Below are positions 45,948-56,900 of a stretch of DNA of 64,000 nt, piece by piece. The translations under genes were made by a program, and so were the position numbers. The notes beneath the pieces were generated by a model. That model saw only the letters and a list, made by a program, of their open reading frames with translations, did no database searches and had not been told where the DNA came from. Source of the stretch: Clonostachys chloroleuca (lineage: Eukaryota; Ascomycota; Sordariomycetes; Hypocreales; Bionectriaceae); assembly GCA_037952775.1 (NCBI GenBank), contig JBANAY010000003.1, positions 10,416,001 through 10,480,000 of the forward strand, written 5' to 3'. Position 1 is the stretch's first letter; every line of letters begins with the position of its first letter.

Positions 45948-47534
45948 TTACTGACCAGGGGCGACCAACTTGCCCTGCTGCCTGGTCGAGGGGTGCCATC
46001 CACCAGCTAGTGCAGCACCACCATTTTCCAGCGCATACTTCTGCATCCTTGCCTCAAGCTCAGGTCGGAAGTGACGGATGAGACCCTGGATGGGCCAAGC
46101 GAAAGCCTCTCCCAGAGCTGCAGGAACGTCAAAGTTAGTATAAAGATGATCGGTAGAAGATAATGGCAGAATACGTACCGCAGATGGTGTGTCCCTCAAC
46201 CTGCTTGGTAAGCTCCTGGAGCATGTCGATTTCCCTCTCACGACCCTCACCCTTTTCGAAACGTTGCATGATCTGCTCAGTCCACTTGCTGCCCTCACGG
46301 CAAGGTGTGCACTGACCGCAACTCTCGTGGCGGTAGAAGTGGCTCAGCCGGCTGATGGCGCGAACGACATCAGCACTCTTGTCCATGACGATGACGGCAG
46401 CAGTACCAAGACCGGACTGGCTGTCCTTGAGGGCGTCGAAGTCCATGAGCTGGTCGTCGCACACGTGCTTGGGAAGAATGGGTGTTGACGAGCCACCGGG
46501 AATGATGGCCTGGAGGTTATCCCAACCGCCACGGACGCCACCGCAGTGCTTCTCAATCAGCTCACGGAGAGGGATGGACATCTCCTCCTCGACGGTGACG
46601 GGGTTGTTTACCTGGCCAGAGATACAGAAGAGCTTGGTACCCTGGTTTCGCTCACGTCCGAAGCCGGCAAACCAGCTGCCTCCTCGGCGGCAGATGGTGG
46701 GAGCCACGGCAACGGTCTCGACGTTGGCGACGGTTGAGGGGCATCCGAAGACACCGACAGCAGCAGGGAAGGGGGCTTGAGACGGGGCTTGCCAGGCTTG
46801 CCCTCAATGGACTCGATCAGGGAGGTTTCCTCACCGCACACGTAGGCACCGGCACCACGGTGGATGTAGACATCGAAATCGTAACCGGAGTCGCAGGCGT
46901 TCTTGCCAATCAGGCCGTCCTTGTAGGCCTCATTGATGGCATTCTGGAGGATAGCAGCCTCATGGTAGAACTCGCCTCGGATGTAGATGTAGGCGGCGGT
47001 GGCGTTCATGGCTCGGCCAGCAACGAGGCAGCCCTCGACAAGCTTGTGGGGGTCCTTTCGCATAATCTCTCGGTCCTTGCATGTTCCCGGCTCACCCTCA
47101 TCAGCATTGACGACGAGATATCGGGGCTTGTTGTCCTTGTCCCAGTCCTTGAAGTTCATGAAAGACTGTGAGGGGTACAATTAGCATAATCGCGTAACTT
47201 GCCGGCCAGCTGCACTCGTCCAAAAACCTACCCATTTCAGACCTGAAGGGAAACCAGCTCCACCTCGTCCTCGGAGACCGGAAGTCTTAACCTCGTTGAT
47301 GATCCAGTCGTGTCCCTTTAAAATGATCTCCTTCGTCTTGTGCCAATCTCCCATCTTCTTCGCGCTTGCAAGGTCGGCGGGAAATCGTCCGTAGAGGTTC
47401 TGGAAAATGCGATCTTGGTCCTTGAGACCTCCGTAATGCCGAACAGGATTGGCATCTTGGACGGTGGCCAGACCCCTCACAGCAGTCCGTGAGAGGTTAG
47501 CGGCCCTCGCAGGCGTCGCTCTCTTCGAAAGCAT
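45948..47534 (-). CDS. NADH:ubiquinone oxidoreductase 51-kDa subunit (complex I, NDUFV1); one-base frameshift in the supplied sequence
   Basis: Three exons on the minus strand: 47534-47232, 47165-46179 and 46117-45948. The introns are 66 and 61 bp. The product is 486 residues after adding one base. The subunit binds NADH and FMN and carries iron-sulfur cluster N3 at the matrix tip of complex I. Residues 1-28 form an Arg/Ala/Ser-rich mitochondrial presequence. [13 protein letters not shown] and [13 protein letters not shown] mark the FMN and NADH site. [11 protein letters not shown] plus the Cys in GHTIC, at the last splice join, are the cluster ligands. The frame breaks at a run of five G (46771-46775), where LKPP should continue [19 protein letters not shown]. 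One extra base restores it and gives exactly 1461 nt. It shares a 424-bp divergent promoter region with the dynactin gene. Confidence 0.93.
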
Positions 47535-47958
47535 CGTGTCGTCTTGTGGTGGCGATACAATGGGGATGCACGGAGAGGTCGTGATAATGCGGCACTTCGA
47601 GTTGACCACAAGTTGGTGGATGCAAAGAAATGGCGAAAGCATGATTGGCCAATCCAAGACTCCATTACTCATCAACTCAGTTAGTCGCTACCTCATCCCC
47701 ACACAGTTTTAGCAGCGGATCGATGTACTTATTAGCAGACAATCTGACAGCCGAGTCTCCCAATATTCCCTGACCTCATGATCTTCTCTGACTCTGATTG
47801 GGAAGATCCAATGGGCGCTAATACCGGAGCTAGATGAAGCTCTCCATAACATGCAACAGGTGTTCAGTACACGAACACCGGTTCGATATTCTTATTTATG
47901 GCCCTTTATAGGACGCAATAATTTTTCCCATACTGCAAAAACTTGAACAATTCTTTTA
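47535..47958. promoter_or_regulatory. Divergent promoter region of NUO51 and the dynactin p27 gene
   Basis: 424 bp between the two start codons. It contains CCAAT-type pentamers near 47646 and 47808, common in promoters of fungal mitochondrial genes. A minus-strand frame extends the NUO51 reading frame upstream, but it lacks presequence character, so the ATG at 47534 is preferred. Confidence 0.5.
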
Positions 47959-48595
47959 ATGTCCTCCTCAAGCAAGCGGCAGTCAATTGCCCCTTCCAGC
48001 GGTCCCAAGCCTCCAGTCAACTTCTCGTCTTCGCTCACGATTCCAAAGGATGCATCGCTCACTGGTCACCACTCGATTACGATTCAAGCCGAAACTGTTA
48101 TCCATCCCCGTGCCCGTATCGACTCAACACAAGGTAGCGTCTTGATTGGGCGCCGATGCGTTATTCAGGAGCGTGCACAACTTGGCGCACAACCGGGTGA
48201 CCGCTCATCTCTCTCTTCAACTGGAGGAATCACCCTCGGTGATTATGTTATCGTGGAGGCCGGTGCAACTGTAGAGCCTGGAGGCACGGAGATATCTGAG
48301 GGCACGTTTATCCAAGTTGGAAGTACGATTGGACGTGGTGCTAAAGTTGGCAAGGTGCGTATTTGACTCGGCCTTCTGTGTGACACGGCACCTGACTGGA
48401 ATCTAGAACTGCACGATTTCTCCCAAGTCTGTAGTCCGCCCCGGGGAAGTGTTGCCTGACAACACTGTCGTGTTTTCCAACGGACAACGCCGCACCGACC
48501 GACGACGCGTCATCGACGTGAGAAAAGTCGGCCTACTCAAGCAAATTAACGTTACGAGGAAGATGATACGGAGCGAACCGGATAGATTCCGATGA
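47959..48595 (+). CDS. Dynactin p27-like subunit (DCTN6 family)
   Basis: Exons 47959-48354 and 48407-48595 (194 residues) around a 52-bp intron (GTGCGT..TAG with CTGAC). The protein is a left-handed parallel beta-helix built from hexapeptide repeats. IQAETVIHPRARIDS, GSVLIGRRCVIQERAQL, TLGDYVIVEAGATVE, GTFIQVGSTIGRGAKVG and NCTISPKSVVRPGE are successive turns, followed by VLPDNTVVFSNGQRR and a helical tail. This order matches the p27 subunit of the dynactin pointed-end complex, which helps target dynein-dynactin to cargo. p25 is the related alternative. The VIHP and IPENTVIY-like elements favour p27. It is intact. Confidence 0.88.
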
Positions 48596-49469
48596 ATGAG
48601 ATGTTTGAGAGCCTCATGGACAGTTTGAACTGTCTATCGGCCCTTGGCATGTTCTCAATCACACTTCAGCCTCAACACTAGGCGACACATCCGCAGGTTG
48701 GGAATGGCCCCCAGGGCCTCTTGCCGGGCGTGGCTAGCATGATATGAAGCAAGCCAAAGCCTTTTAAACCCACTTGTGCTTGATTCGTAGGCTCAGTGCA
48801 AATGGCGAATCTCGGCGATGATCAGCAGGCTGGCCATTCTCCTCATAGGCACCTAGCTCTCTTCACGAGCTGGTTCTTCCAGATTGGAGACAAAGCTCAG
48901 AGATTCCAAATATGGACGAGATTGGTGGTAATATAGTTGATCTCGAATCACACAGAAAGATACCATCAGATAGCGAGGCTTGCGACATGGATCAAGGTGC
49001 TTAGCAACAAAGCAGCAGTTCCTATCGGTTTCCCAAGAGATAAATAACACGGCGATCCGTCCCTTAGCCAGTTCCTGGATTTTCTGGGCAGCTCAGTTAT
49101 ATCCACACTCTAGTTGTTGCAACTTTGAACAAGACTCCTTAAGTTGACAATGTGAGAGCAATTGTGTAACTTGTCCAAAGCCCACGTCATATTTTGGCAA
49201 TCCCTGCTATATGGATCGTTTCGACAATACATACCTAGGCAGAAGCCAAATGATATTATGACGGACCGATTGGCGATCGATTGAGGAATTGTTCACATCC
49301 ATGTAGAGTGGAGTGAGCCTGGTGTTCCGGGTGACTCAAACCCGAAACCCGAGATCCGAATCTGGGTACGGTTCCCAAGTAGAGTATATATGCTGCACGC
49401 CAACTCGATTAGAATGCGCATCGCATCATAAATATACCTATCAAATATTGTACATTTCGCAATTACATC
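48596..49469. other. Intergenic region between the dynactin gene and the S58 peptidase
   Basis: About 0.87 kb, with no supported gene or repeat. It includes the dynactin 3' end and the peptidase promoter (A/T-rich, with ATATAT at about 49385). Confidence 0.45.
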
Positions 49470-50657
49470 ATGTCCTCTCAGTCCATTCAAACACCAAGGG
49501 CCCGTGTTCGCGAGGTCTTTCCCGGTCTTGACCTTGGAAAATGGCCAACTGGCAAGCTCAATTCCTTGACCGATGTGCCTGGTGTTCTCGTTCACACAGA
49601 ATCCGTCCAGACGGACCAAAGCGTCAATACTGGGCTGACGACAATACTGTTCCGGAAAGACTGGGCCAAACATGCCTGCTTTGCTGGCGTCTTCAGTTTC
49701 AACGGCTGCGGTGAAATGACAGGAACGCACTGGATCAACGAGACTGGCCTTTTAACTTCTCCCATTGTCTTAACGGGAACAGGATCTGTTGGTGATGCCT
49801 ATCGCGGCATTCTCGAGTATTGTTACCAACATTACCGTAATAAAGATGGAGATATGGGGCTGTTCCTTTTCCCTACCGTCGCAGAGACATATGATGGATA
49901 TTTAAACGACCCGAGTAGGTTTGCCGTCACCCCACAGCTTGTGACTCGCGGTATAGAGAATGCAACCGCAGACCGTGTACCTGAAGGAAACACAGGTGGT
50001 GGGACAGGAATGATCTGTCACAGATCCAAGGGTGGCACGGGCTCCAGCAGTCGTTTAGTCGAAGGATTTGATGTCTCTGGAAACCCAACGACGTACACAG
50101 TTGGCATTCTAGTCCAGGCCAACTACGGCTCGGCAGAGAACCTGCATATTGGTGGCATCCCGGTCGGAAAGATTATCAAAGCTCAAAATGCGGCGCTAGC
50201 TAAGACGACTGGGGAGACTCACGGTGGGCCACGGAAGGATGGCAGTATCATTGTCATTGTTGCCACGGATGCACCTCTCCTGCCAGTGCAGCTTCAGCGC
50301 CTTGCAAAGCGTGCCACGGTGGGGTTGGGGAAAGTTGGCGGGTACGGAGCCAACACATCCGGAGACATCTTTCTTGCCTTCTCAACGGCGGCACATATCC
50401 CGTTCCCAGAGATAAGCATGAGTCCAGCCGCACCAAAAGCGGTCAATCCATATACGCCAAGCGCACAGGCAGTCGAAATGTCAGATAACGATACCATCAC
50501 CGGCCTATTCGAAGCTGTCGCCGACGCAACGGAGGAGGCTATTTACAACTCGATGTTTATGGCCGAGAGTATGATAGGTCAAAAATCCAGAAGCGTAGAA
50601 GCTCTGGATATATCACAGGTTAAGGAAATTGTCCAGAAGCGGCTGGACATAGACTGA
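49470..50657 (+). CDS. Family S58 peptidase (DmpA/BapA-type aminopeptidase), self-cleaving Ntn-like fold
   Basis: Single exon, 395 residues. Family S58 enzymes are made as one chain that cleaves itself before a Ser, which becomes the N-terminal nucleophile of the second chain. Here the site is Gly258-Ser259 in KDGSIIVIVATDAPLLP, a position close to the known DmpA site. Upstream, NTGGGTGM and KGGTGSSSR (about 174-195) and VGILVQANYG (211-220) complete the active-site landmarks. Family members release N-terminal residues from peptides, sometimes D- or beta-amino acids. The specificity of this one is unknown. No signal peptide is seen, so it is probably cytosolic. The family is best known from bacteria but is common in filamentous fungi. 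The lack of introns leaves an old bacterial origin possible but unproven. Confidence 0.9.
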   Translation: MSSQSIQTPRARVREVFPGLDLGKWPTGKLNSLTDVPGVLVHTESVQTDQSVNTGLTTILFRKDWAKHACFAGVFSFNGCGEMTGTHWINETGLLTSPIVLTGTGSVGDAYRGILEYCYQHYRNKDGDMGLFLFPTVAETYDGYLNDPSRFAVTPQLVTRGIENATADRVPEGNTGGGTGMICHRSKGGTGSSSRLVEGFDVSGNPTTYTVGILVQANYGSAENLHIGGIPVGKIIKAQNAALAKTTGETHGGPRKDGSIIVIVATDAPLLPVQLQRLAKRATVGLGKVGGYGANTSGDIFLAFSTAAHIPFPEISMSPAAPKAVNPYTPSAQAVEMSDNDTITGLFEAVADATEEAIYNSMFMAESMIGQKSRSVEALDISQVKEIVQKRLDID

Positions 50658-51518
50658 GTGGAGATGCCCATCTAGAAGTGACCTATAATACCGGATGTTA
50701 ATTATCAATCGCTGGTTACACCGTTGCTGCGTTCTGATTCGCCTTCATCTTTCTAAATATCCCGTTCGGGTAAGGTACCTACAGAGAATGTATGTAAAGG
50801 TGCTATCCCTTCATTTCACGAATTTGGAGCCCTTGAGATAGTATCGGATCCGATATTGACTTTCCGGATTTCCGATAGACTCATGACTTGAGAAATTTTG
50901 AAAAATTGAACGAGTCTCTATCATCTGTCTTCTGGAGATGCTTGGATCGGGTAATGCGGGTATAGCGGGTGAAGGCTGTAATGCTGGTAATCCCGGTGTT
51001 AGTGCTATCTGGCATTGCGAGAATCCATGCTAGGGACTAATTAACCATGTCTAGCGTTCCCCATGGGCAAATGCTTTCTGTTACGTACGCCAATGTTGAG
51101 AGTAGCCAGTTATGAATCGTGGCTCTCATGTTGAACAAGATCGCTAGTACAGCCATCACACGGCCATTCCTGCCTGTAACTGCATGATGCCAGATCCATC
51201 AACCACGCGAGGATGTGGATTGGACACTGTCGGATCCGATCTGGCAGAATGGGATGGATACCACCCTTCCCCGCAGACTAATTGAGCTAGGTAGTTTAAG
51301 AACTGGGCTCCTCCTCTCTAGTCGATGTTTAGGTTGGTATCCGAGGTCGTTGTCAGGTCCACCAAAATCCGTTGTCGGATCTCATCACATCATCCATTCC
51401 GTTGTCTTTCTTTATATGTGGCTACAGAACCACACGTTCTTCCCCTGCTCTAGTACCCCTTTGCTCAGGCCAGATATAAAGCATCTCTCGAATATCTGTC
51501 TCACCGAAATTCTACATA
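50658..51518. other. Intergenic region between the S58 peptidase and the HOT gene
   Basis: About 0.86 kb. It contains the peptidase 3' end and the HOT promoter. A 106-codon frame at 51215-51535 is unrecognised and overlaps the HOT start, so it is not called. Confidence 0.45.
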
Positions 51519-53189
51519 ATGGTATCACCAATTAGGGCTGTGCCTAATGTAAGTGCCGCTGAGCTCCTCAATTGAGGGAATGGAAACTCACCTTCTTCCA
51601 GGCCGCCAAGCGGGCAACTAGCCTCCTCCGTACAATTCAATATACACACCCTCCTTCATGCCCATGTCACTCAAATCCCGGATATCATCAGCAAAACCCA
51701 TCATCAAACCTCCTTTCTCATGTGCAATCACAAGGACGTCGCTTCGCCTCACCGGCCGCGGCAGAGCAAAAGGAGTATGCCTTTGAGATGGCTGCTTCTT
51801 CAATTCGCTTTGGCCCCGGCGTCACCAAAGAGGTGGGCATGGATTTCAAGAATCTGGGTGCCAAGAAGGTTGCCGTGGTCACAGACTCGACTGTGGATAA
51901 ACTGGACGCCATGAAGCAGGTCCGAGAAGGTCTCACAAGAGAAGGGATCGAATTCGAGGTGTTCAAAAATGTCCGAGTTGAACCAAAGGACAGCTCGTAA
52001 GTATATGGTTTTTCATTCAGTTGATTATGAAATGTGCGTTAATAAGTTGTTGCTACATAGTATCAAGGAGGCCATCGCATGGACCCGGCCGTACCAACCG
52101 GATGCCTTTTTGGCAGTTGGTGGCGGTTCCGTCATGGACACAGCCAAACTTATGAATCTTTACAACGCATATCCGGAGGCAGATTTCCTCGACTTCGTGA
52201 ACGCTCCCCTGGGAAAGGGGCGCCCAATTGACAGGAAATTACTGCCACTCATTGCAGTCCCGACCACGGCAGGAACAGGCAGTGAGACAACCGGCACAGC
52301 AATCTTTGATTTAGTATCGAAGAAAGCAAAGACCGGCGTTGCGCATAGAAATTTGAAACCGACTCTTGGTATCTGTGATCCTCTCAATACCAGAACCATG
52401 CCCTCGGCTGTTAAGGCAGCCTCTGGCCTTGATGTCTTGTGTCACTCTTTAGAATCATGGACGGCGATTCCCTACTACGAGCGGACACCCAGACCGACAA
52501 ACCCTCTCAACCGTCCCGCCTATCAAGGTGCAAACCCCATCTCAGACGTGTTCTCGTTTCATGCCCTCAAGGCTACCATCAAATATCTCCCACGCGCTGT
52601 CCGTGACCCCGATGATTTCGAAGCCCAGAGCGAGATGCTTCTTGCCGCAACTCTTGCCGGTGTTGGCTTTGGAAATGCGGGAGTTCACCTATGCCACGGT
52701 AAGGAATTTCGATAGAACAATCGTTTTTTTAAGCAAGCAACGAGACTGACTGACTACATAGGCATGTCTTACCCCATTTCCGGACAGAACCCAGGATACA
52801 GGCATGCAGGATACGATGTTCCCAGCCCGCTGATCCCCCATGGCGTCTCTGTCGCGGTATCGGCGCCGGCTGTGTTCCGATTCACGGCTGCTTCCAACCC
52901 TGACCGCCATCTGGCTGCTGCCGAGGCTTTTGGAGTGGATATTTCAAACGTCAAGCGTGAGAGCGCCGGCGAGGTCTTGGCAGAAGCGATCACCAAGTTC
53001 CTCGCTGAACTCGGCGATCAGCCCAGTGGACTGTCGGATCTCGGTTTTGGATCGGGCGACATCGAATCTCTCGTAGAGGGAACGATTCCCCAAGCGCGAG
53101 TTCTGATGCTGGCACCTGGATTGTCCAAGGAGTTGGAGGCCGAGAAAGACCAGCTCAGGAAATTATTTGAGAGTGCACTGAAGCATTAG
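51519..53189 (+). CDS. Hydroxyacid-oxoacid transhydrogenase (ADHFE1-like), mitochondrial
   Basis: Four exons: 51519-51548, 51602-51996, 52061-52698 and 52762-53189 (496 residues). The introns are 53, 64 and 63 bp, and every join keeps frame. The short first exon (MVSPIRAVPN) followed by AAKRATSLLRTIQ makes a basic mitochondrial presequence, which is why I start at 51519 rather than inside exon 2. It is an iron-dependent (group III) alcohol dehydrogenase. AVGGGSVMDTAK (NAD loop), PTTAGTGSETT, GLDVLCHSLESW and CHGMSYPISG (metal ligands) are all present. The family oxidises 4-hydroxybutyrate coupled to reduction of 2-oxoglutarate to 2-hydroxyglutarate. The assignment from ADHFE1-like motifs is strong. 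Substrate choice in fungi is inferred. Confidence 0.9.
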
Positions 53190-53959
53190 AAATATGGGGT
53201 ATATCGTTTGTGCATTTTGTTGAAGCATGAAAGAACATGTACTTTGCTGAGGGTAAGGCTATTCTATAAATAAAAACATTCCTGGTTCGCCCTCACAAAT
53301 ACTGCCCGTACATTTTGTGTTTGGGTACAATGAGTGCTGCGTTTGTACAAAAAATCCTCGAGAATTTGGTGGAAGCTCGAGGGCGTCTTGTGTAACCTTG
53401 GAGAAGGGATGATTGGCTGCTATGTTAGATCTATGTATCTAGCTGAATTTCTTCGTCTAAGAGCGTGGTTGGTTCTCCTTTGCTAACCCCTACATTCCGG
53501 GGCACTCTTTGAGACGTTGAGTGAAACGACCTCTATAATTTCCAATCCAATTCTTCCGTCAGTGCTGGGTTGGGTTTCTTCACACTGTTGTTAGCTCATT
53601 CTACAGGGGCGATTGCCTGAACTATTAACGGCTGGACCCCGCTGAGACAGCCGTGACGCCACATTGAAGCCAAATGCCTGCGCTGACGTTGACGGGAGCT
53701 GCCAGTCCCACTGTGGCTACCGGCCAGGATGCTCTAATTAGGAGGATGCTACGCCACAGGAGGCTTGGCCAGATTGCCAACCTCTCCACGTCTCCCCAAG
53801 CTATGAACGGGCTGTGGGATTCCTTCCACCTCGCCCGAGTGATCTCCAAGCAGTAACGGCACGAATCAACGCGGAGATCATCTGTGCCTGCGCACAATGC
53901 CCCCAAGGCCGTTCATAACCCACTCGTCCTCTCCTTAATGAACGGCCCACGCCACGCAA
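53190..53959. other. Intergenic region between HOT and SEC3
   Basis: 770 bp with no supported gene. It includes the HOT 3' end and the SEC3 promoter. An ATG at 53938 lies upstream of the chosen SEC3 start in another frame and could act as a short upstream start. Confidence 0.4.
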
Positions 53960-56900
53960 ATGGAGCGCACAAACGGGAACGGCTTTGGTCCTGCCACCCC
54001 AGGCACCAGGGAGAAGTTCGAAGATGAGAAGCGTCGCATCATCGAGAGTTGCTTTAGCAAGAGGGAGCCGGATGGGACGCGTACGTCTTGACCGTCAAGG
54101 CTCGACTGGCCATCTCCGGGAGCTCTGTGCCAGCTCTTTTTCTCGTCTATGAAGCTAACATCTAAGCCAGTCCAGGAGACGTACATCACCCACCTACGCA
54201 TTACCGAATTCTCGACACACCCTGCGACGCCACCGCCTCCGCAAGCTCGAACTCCCGATTCCCAGAAACCCCGAGCCATCATCATCGCAGTCCGGAAATC
54301 GGGCCGCGTCCGCATGCACAAATCTAAAGAAAACCCGAATGGAACCTTCTCCATTGGCAAGACCTGGAACTTGGACGACCTCACGCACATTGAGTCCTTT
54401 ACCAGCCCGCAAGCCAACCCTCAGCACCGAGAATGGGCTGGCGATACCGGGTTCATAGTCACCTTGGTGAAGCCTTATTTTTGGATGGCGCAGTCGGATA
54501 AAGAGAAGAAGTTCTTCATCGCCAGCATGATCAAGATTTATGGCAAATATACGGGCGGTTTAGTTCCCGAGCTCTTGGGTTTCGACCCAAGAGAGCTGGA
54601 GCAAGTCATGGGAGCGGGCAAGCGGCCTCCCAACGTCGGCGGCCATTATCACAACGGACCACCGCCAATGAGGCCACCGGGGTCCGCGATACCACCACCA
54701 CAGGGCATGTCTTCTCCGCCATCAATGCCCGGTCACCCCAACTTCCCACCGCATATGCCTGGCGCTCACGATGGCCCGCCTAGAACGACTAGAACCCCTC
54801 CAATTCGACAGCAACCGCCGAGTGGCACCAATTCCCCTGCTGGCAGCTTCGATTCGTCGGCCTCGAGAGACCGGGATAGGATCAACCTGCGAAAAGTCGT
54901 CCAGAATAGCAAGAGTCAAGAGTCCATGTCGATGGCGGTTCGAAACGGTCCACCGGGTCCTCAAGCTGAGCCGCCGACCCAACCACTGCCACAGATACCG
55001 AACCAACATGGCCGGCCGCCTAGCCGAGCAAGAGAGGAGCAAGGCCAATTTCGATCTTCAAGTCGTCCAAGGGATGGGCAACCCTCGCACCCTCCTACTT
55101 CCTTTACACCGCCAGTGGGACGCAGCGGTGATGACCAATTTCGCCCACCAAGCCGGCCGTCAAGTCGGCCGAGGGAGGATCAGGCATATCAAAGCTCGAT
55201 ACCTCCTCTCATGCGACCGCCCAGTAGAGCGAGGGATGGTCAAACTTCGCCTAGACCAGCTAGTCGTTCGAGAGACGACCAGACGCCTCCCATGCCACCT
55301 CCACTCATGCGACCACCGAGCCGAGCTGCCCGAGATGAGCAAGCTGCGCAGAACATTCCCTCGCCGAGTCGAGGACTGGGGGATCAAACCCCCCTGAGAG
55401 GAAGCGTCCTCCCATGGATCCAACACGGCCACAAGATAGAGACTTGGTGCCGGCACCTCTCATTCCTGGTACCGGTGGCCCTGGCAAGAAGGATCCTGTC
55501 ATGCCGCCACCACGAAGTGCAGAACGAGCCGGACGCAAAAACTCTACCAGCCAAGGTCCCAACCATTCTCCCGCCCTTAGCCCCTCTCTAGGAGCAGATC
55601 CTACTCCCGCTGTACCTATACAAAGTCCCGAGGTTCCCAAATCGGATTCTACTGCCGGTGGACTGAATAGTCTCCCGATTCCTTCTCCGACCGTTAGCAT
55701 CCCCTTACCAGTAACGGGCAAAGACGGACTATCCTTGCAAACCGATCTTGAACAGCCACCTAAGGTGTCACCCGTATCAGCGGCAGCACCAACGTCGGGA
55801 ACTCAGGAAGCAACATCGGCCAAGGATGATGAAACTACCGAAAAGGATGAAAGCAAGGCGGAGGAGGAGGAGAGACCTGGTCTAGGGCCTATGATCAAGT
55901 CTCCGAAGACGAAGGAGCAGGTTGCGGGAGCATTCTGGAAGGCGGCAGCGGCGGCAGCAGCATTTAAACCTCGTCGAGGAGGTGCCGGAGAGCGACTACG
56001 ACTGGCTGCCCAGAAAGTTACCGACGGCCCAGACGGGATCACGGATGTGGTTCCAGCACCCCCTAAGCCAGACACACCCAAAGAAGACTCTGCCCCTCCA
56101 ACTCCAGATGTTCCGGCGCGTGCTCCTCAGCGTCGCTCCAACATTCCCGACGTGAAGGTTGCGGTGCCAACCATCAATCGCCCATTAAGTGGCCAAGGCG
56201 CGTCATCTCTCATCAAAGAAGCACCCGAGCCTTTCCCCAAGGAACCGGCCAGACCAGTCCGAGCTGTAGGGAAGGATACAGAATATTTGCAGAGTCTCGG
56301 TGTTGACCACCGCATTCTCGATAATAGAAGCGAAGGATTTGGCCGATGGCTTGACCATTTCGGCTGGATCCCTGGTGACCAAATGCAGTCCGGGAATGTC
56401 GATGACATGAGGGCCGACCTCGAACGAGAGCTGAATAAGACACAAGCCGGTGGCTGGCTAGCGCGCTTCCAAGAAGAAGATGACAAGGTAGACGCTATCA
56501 AGCTGGGTATCGATGTCGCCATCTTGGAATGCGAGGAGTTGGACAATCTTTTAACGTTGTATTCCGTTGAGCTTTCGGTGAGTATTCGATGGTCTCTCTC
56601 TATTAGAATCTCTAACTTGTCGCAGACGTTGTCCGAAGATATTGCCTATATTGAAGCACAAGGACAAGGTCTTCAAGTCCAAGCTGCAAACCAAAAGCTG
56701 CTGAAACAGGAACTCGAGTCTCTTCTTGAGACTTGTGCAATCACGAGCACTGATCTGCAAGTGCTTCGTACGGCACCCCTGGACAATATTCAAGGCCTTT
56801 CTGAAGTTGAAAATTCCTTAGTTGTCCTCTTTAAGGCTATGATCAAGATTGATCCCAGCCTCGGAGGGCGCGATCCAGGAAAGGCCGGTGATTCGTCAGT

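Noticed and set aside
4079..55394. Programmed ribosomal frameshifting as an explanation for the five frame switches
   Set aside because: The sites share only short G/C runs, lack a common slippery heptamer and downstream structure that I can see, and occur in unrelated genes; sequence error is far simpler.
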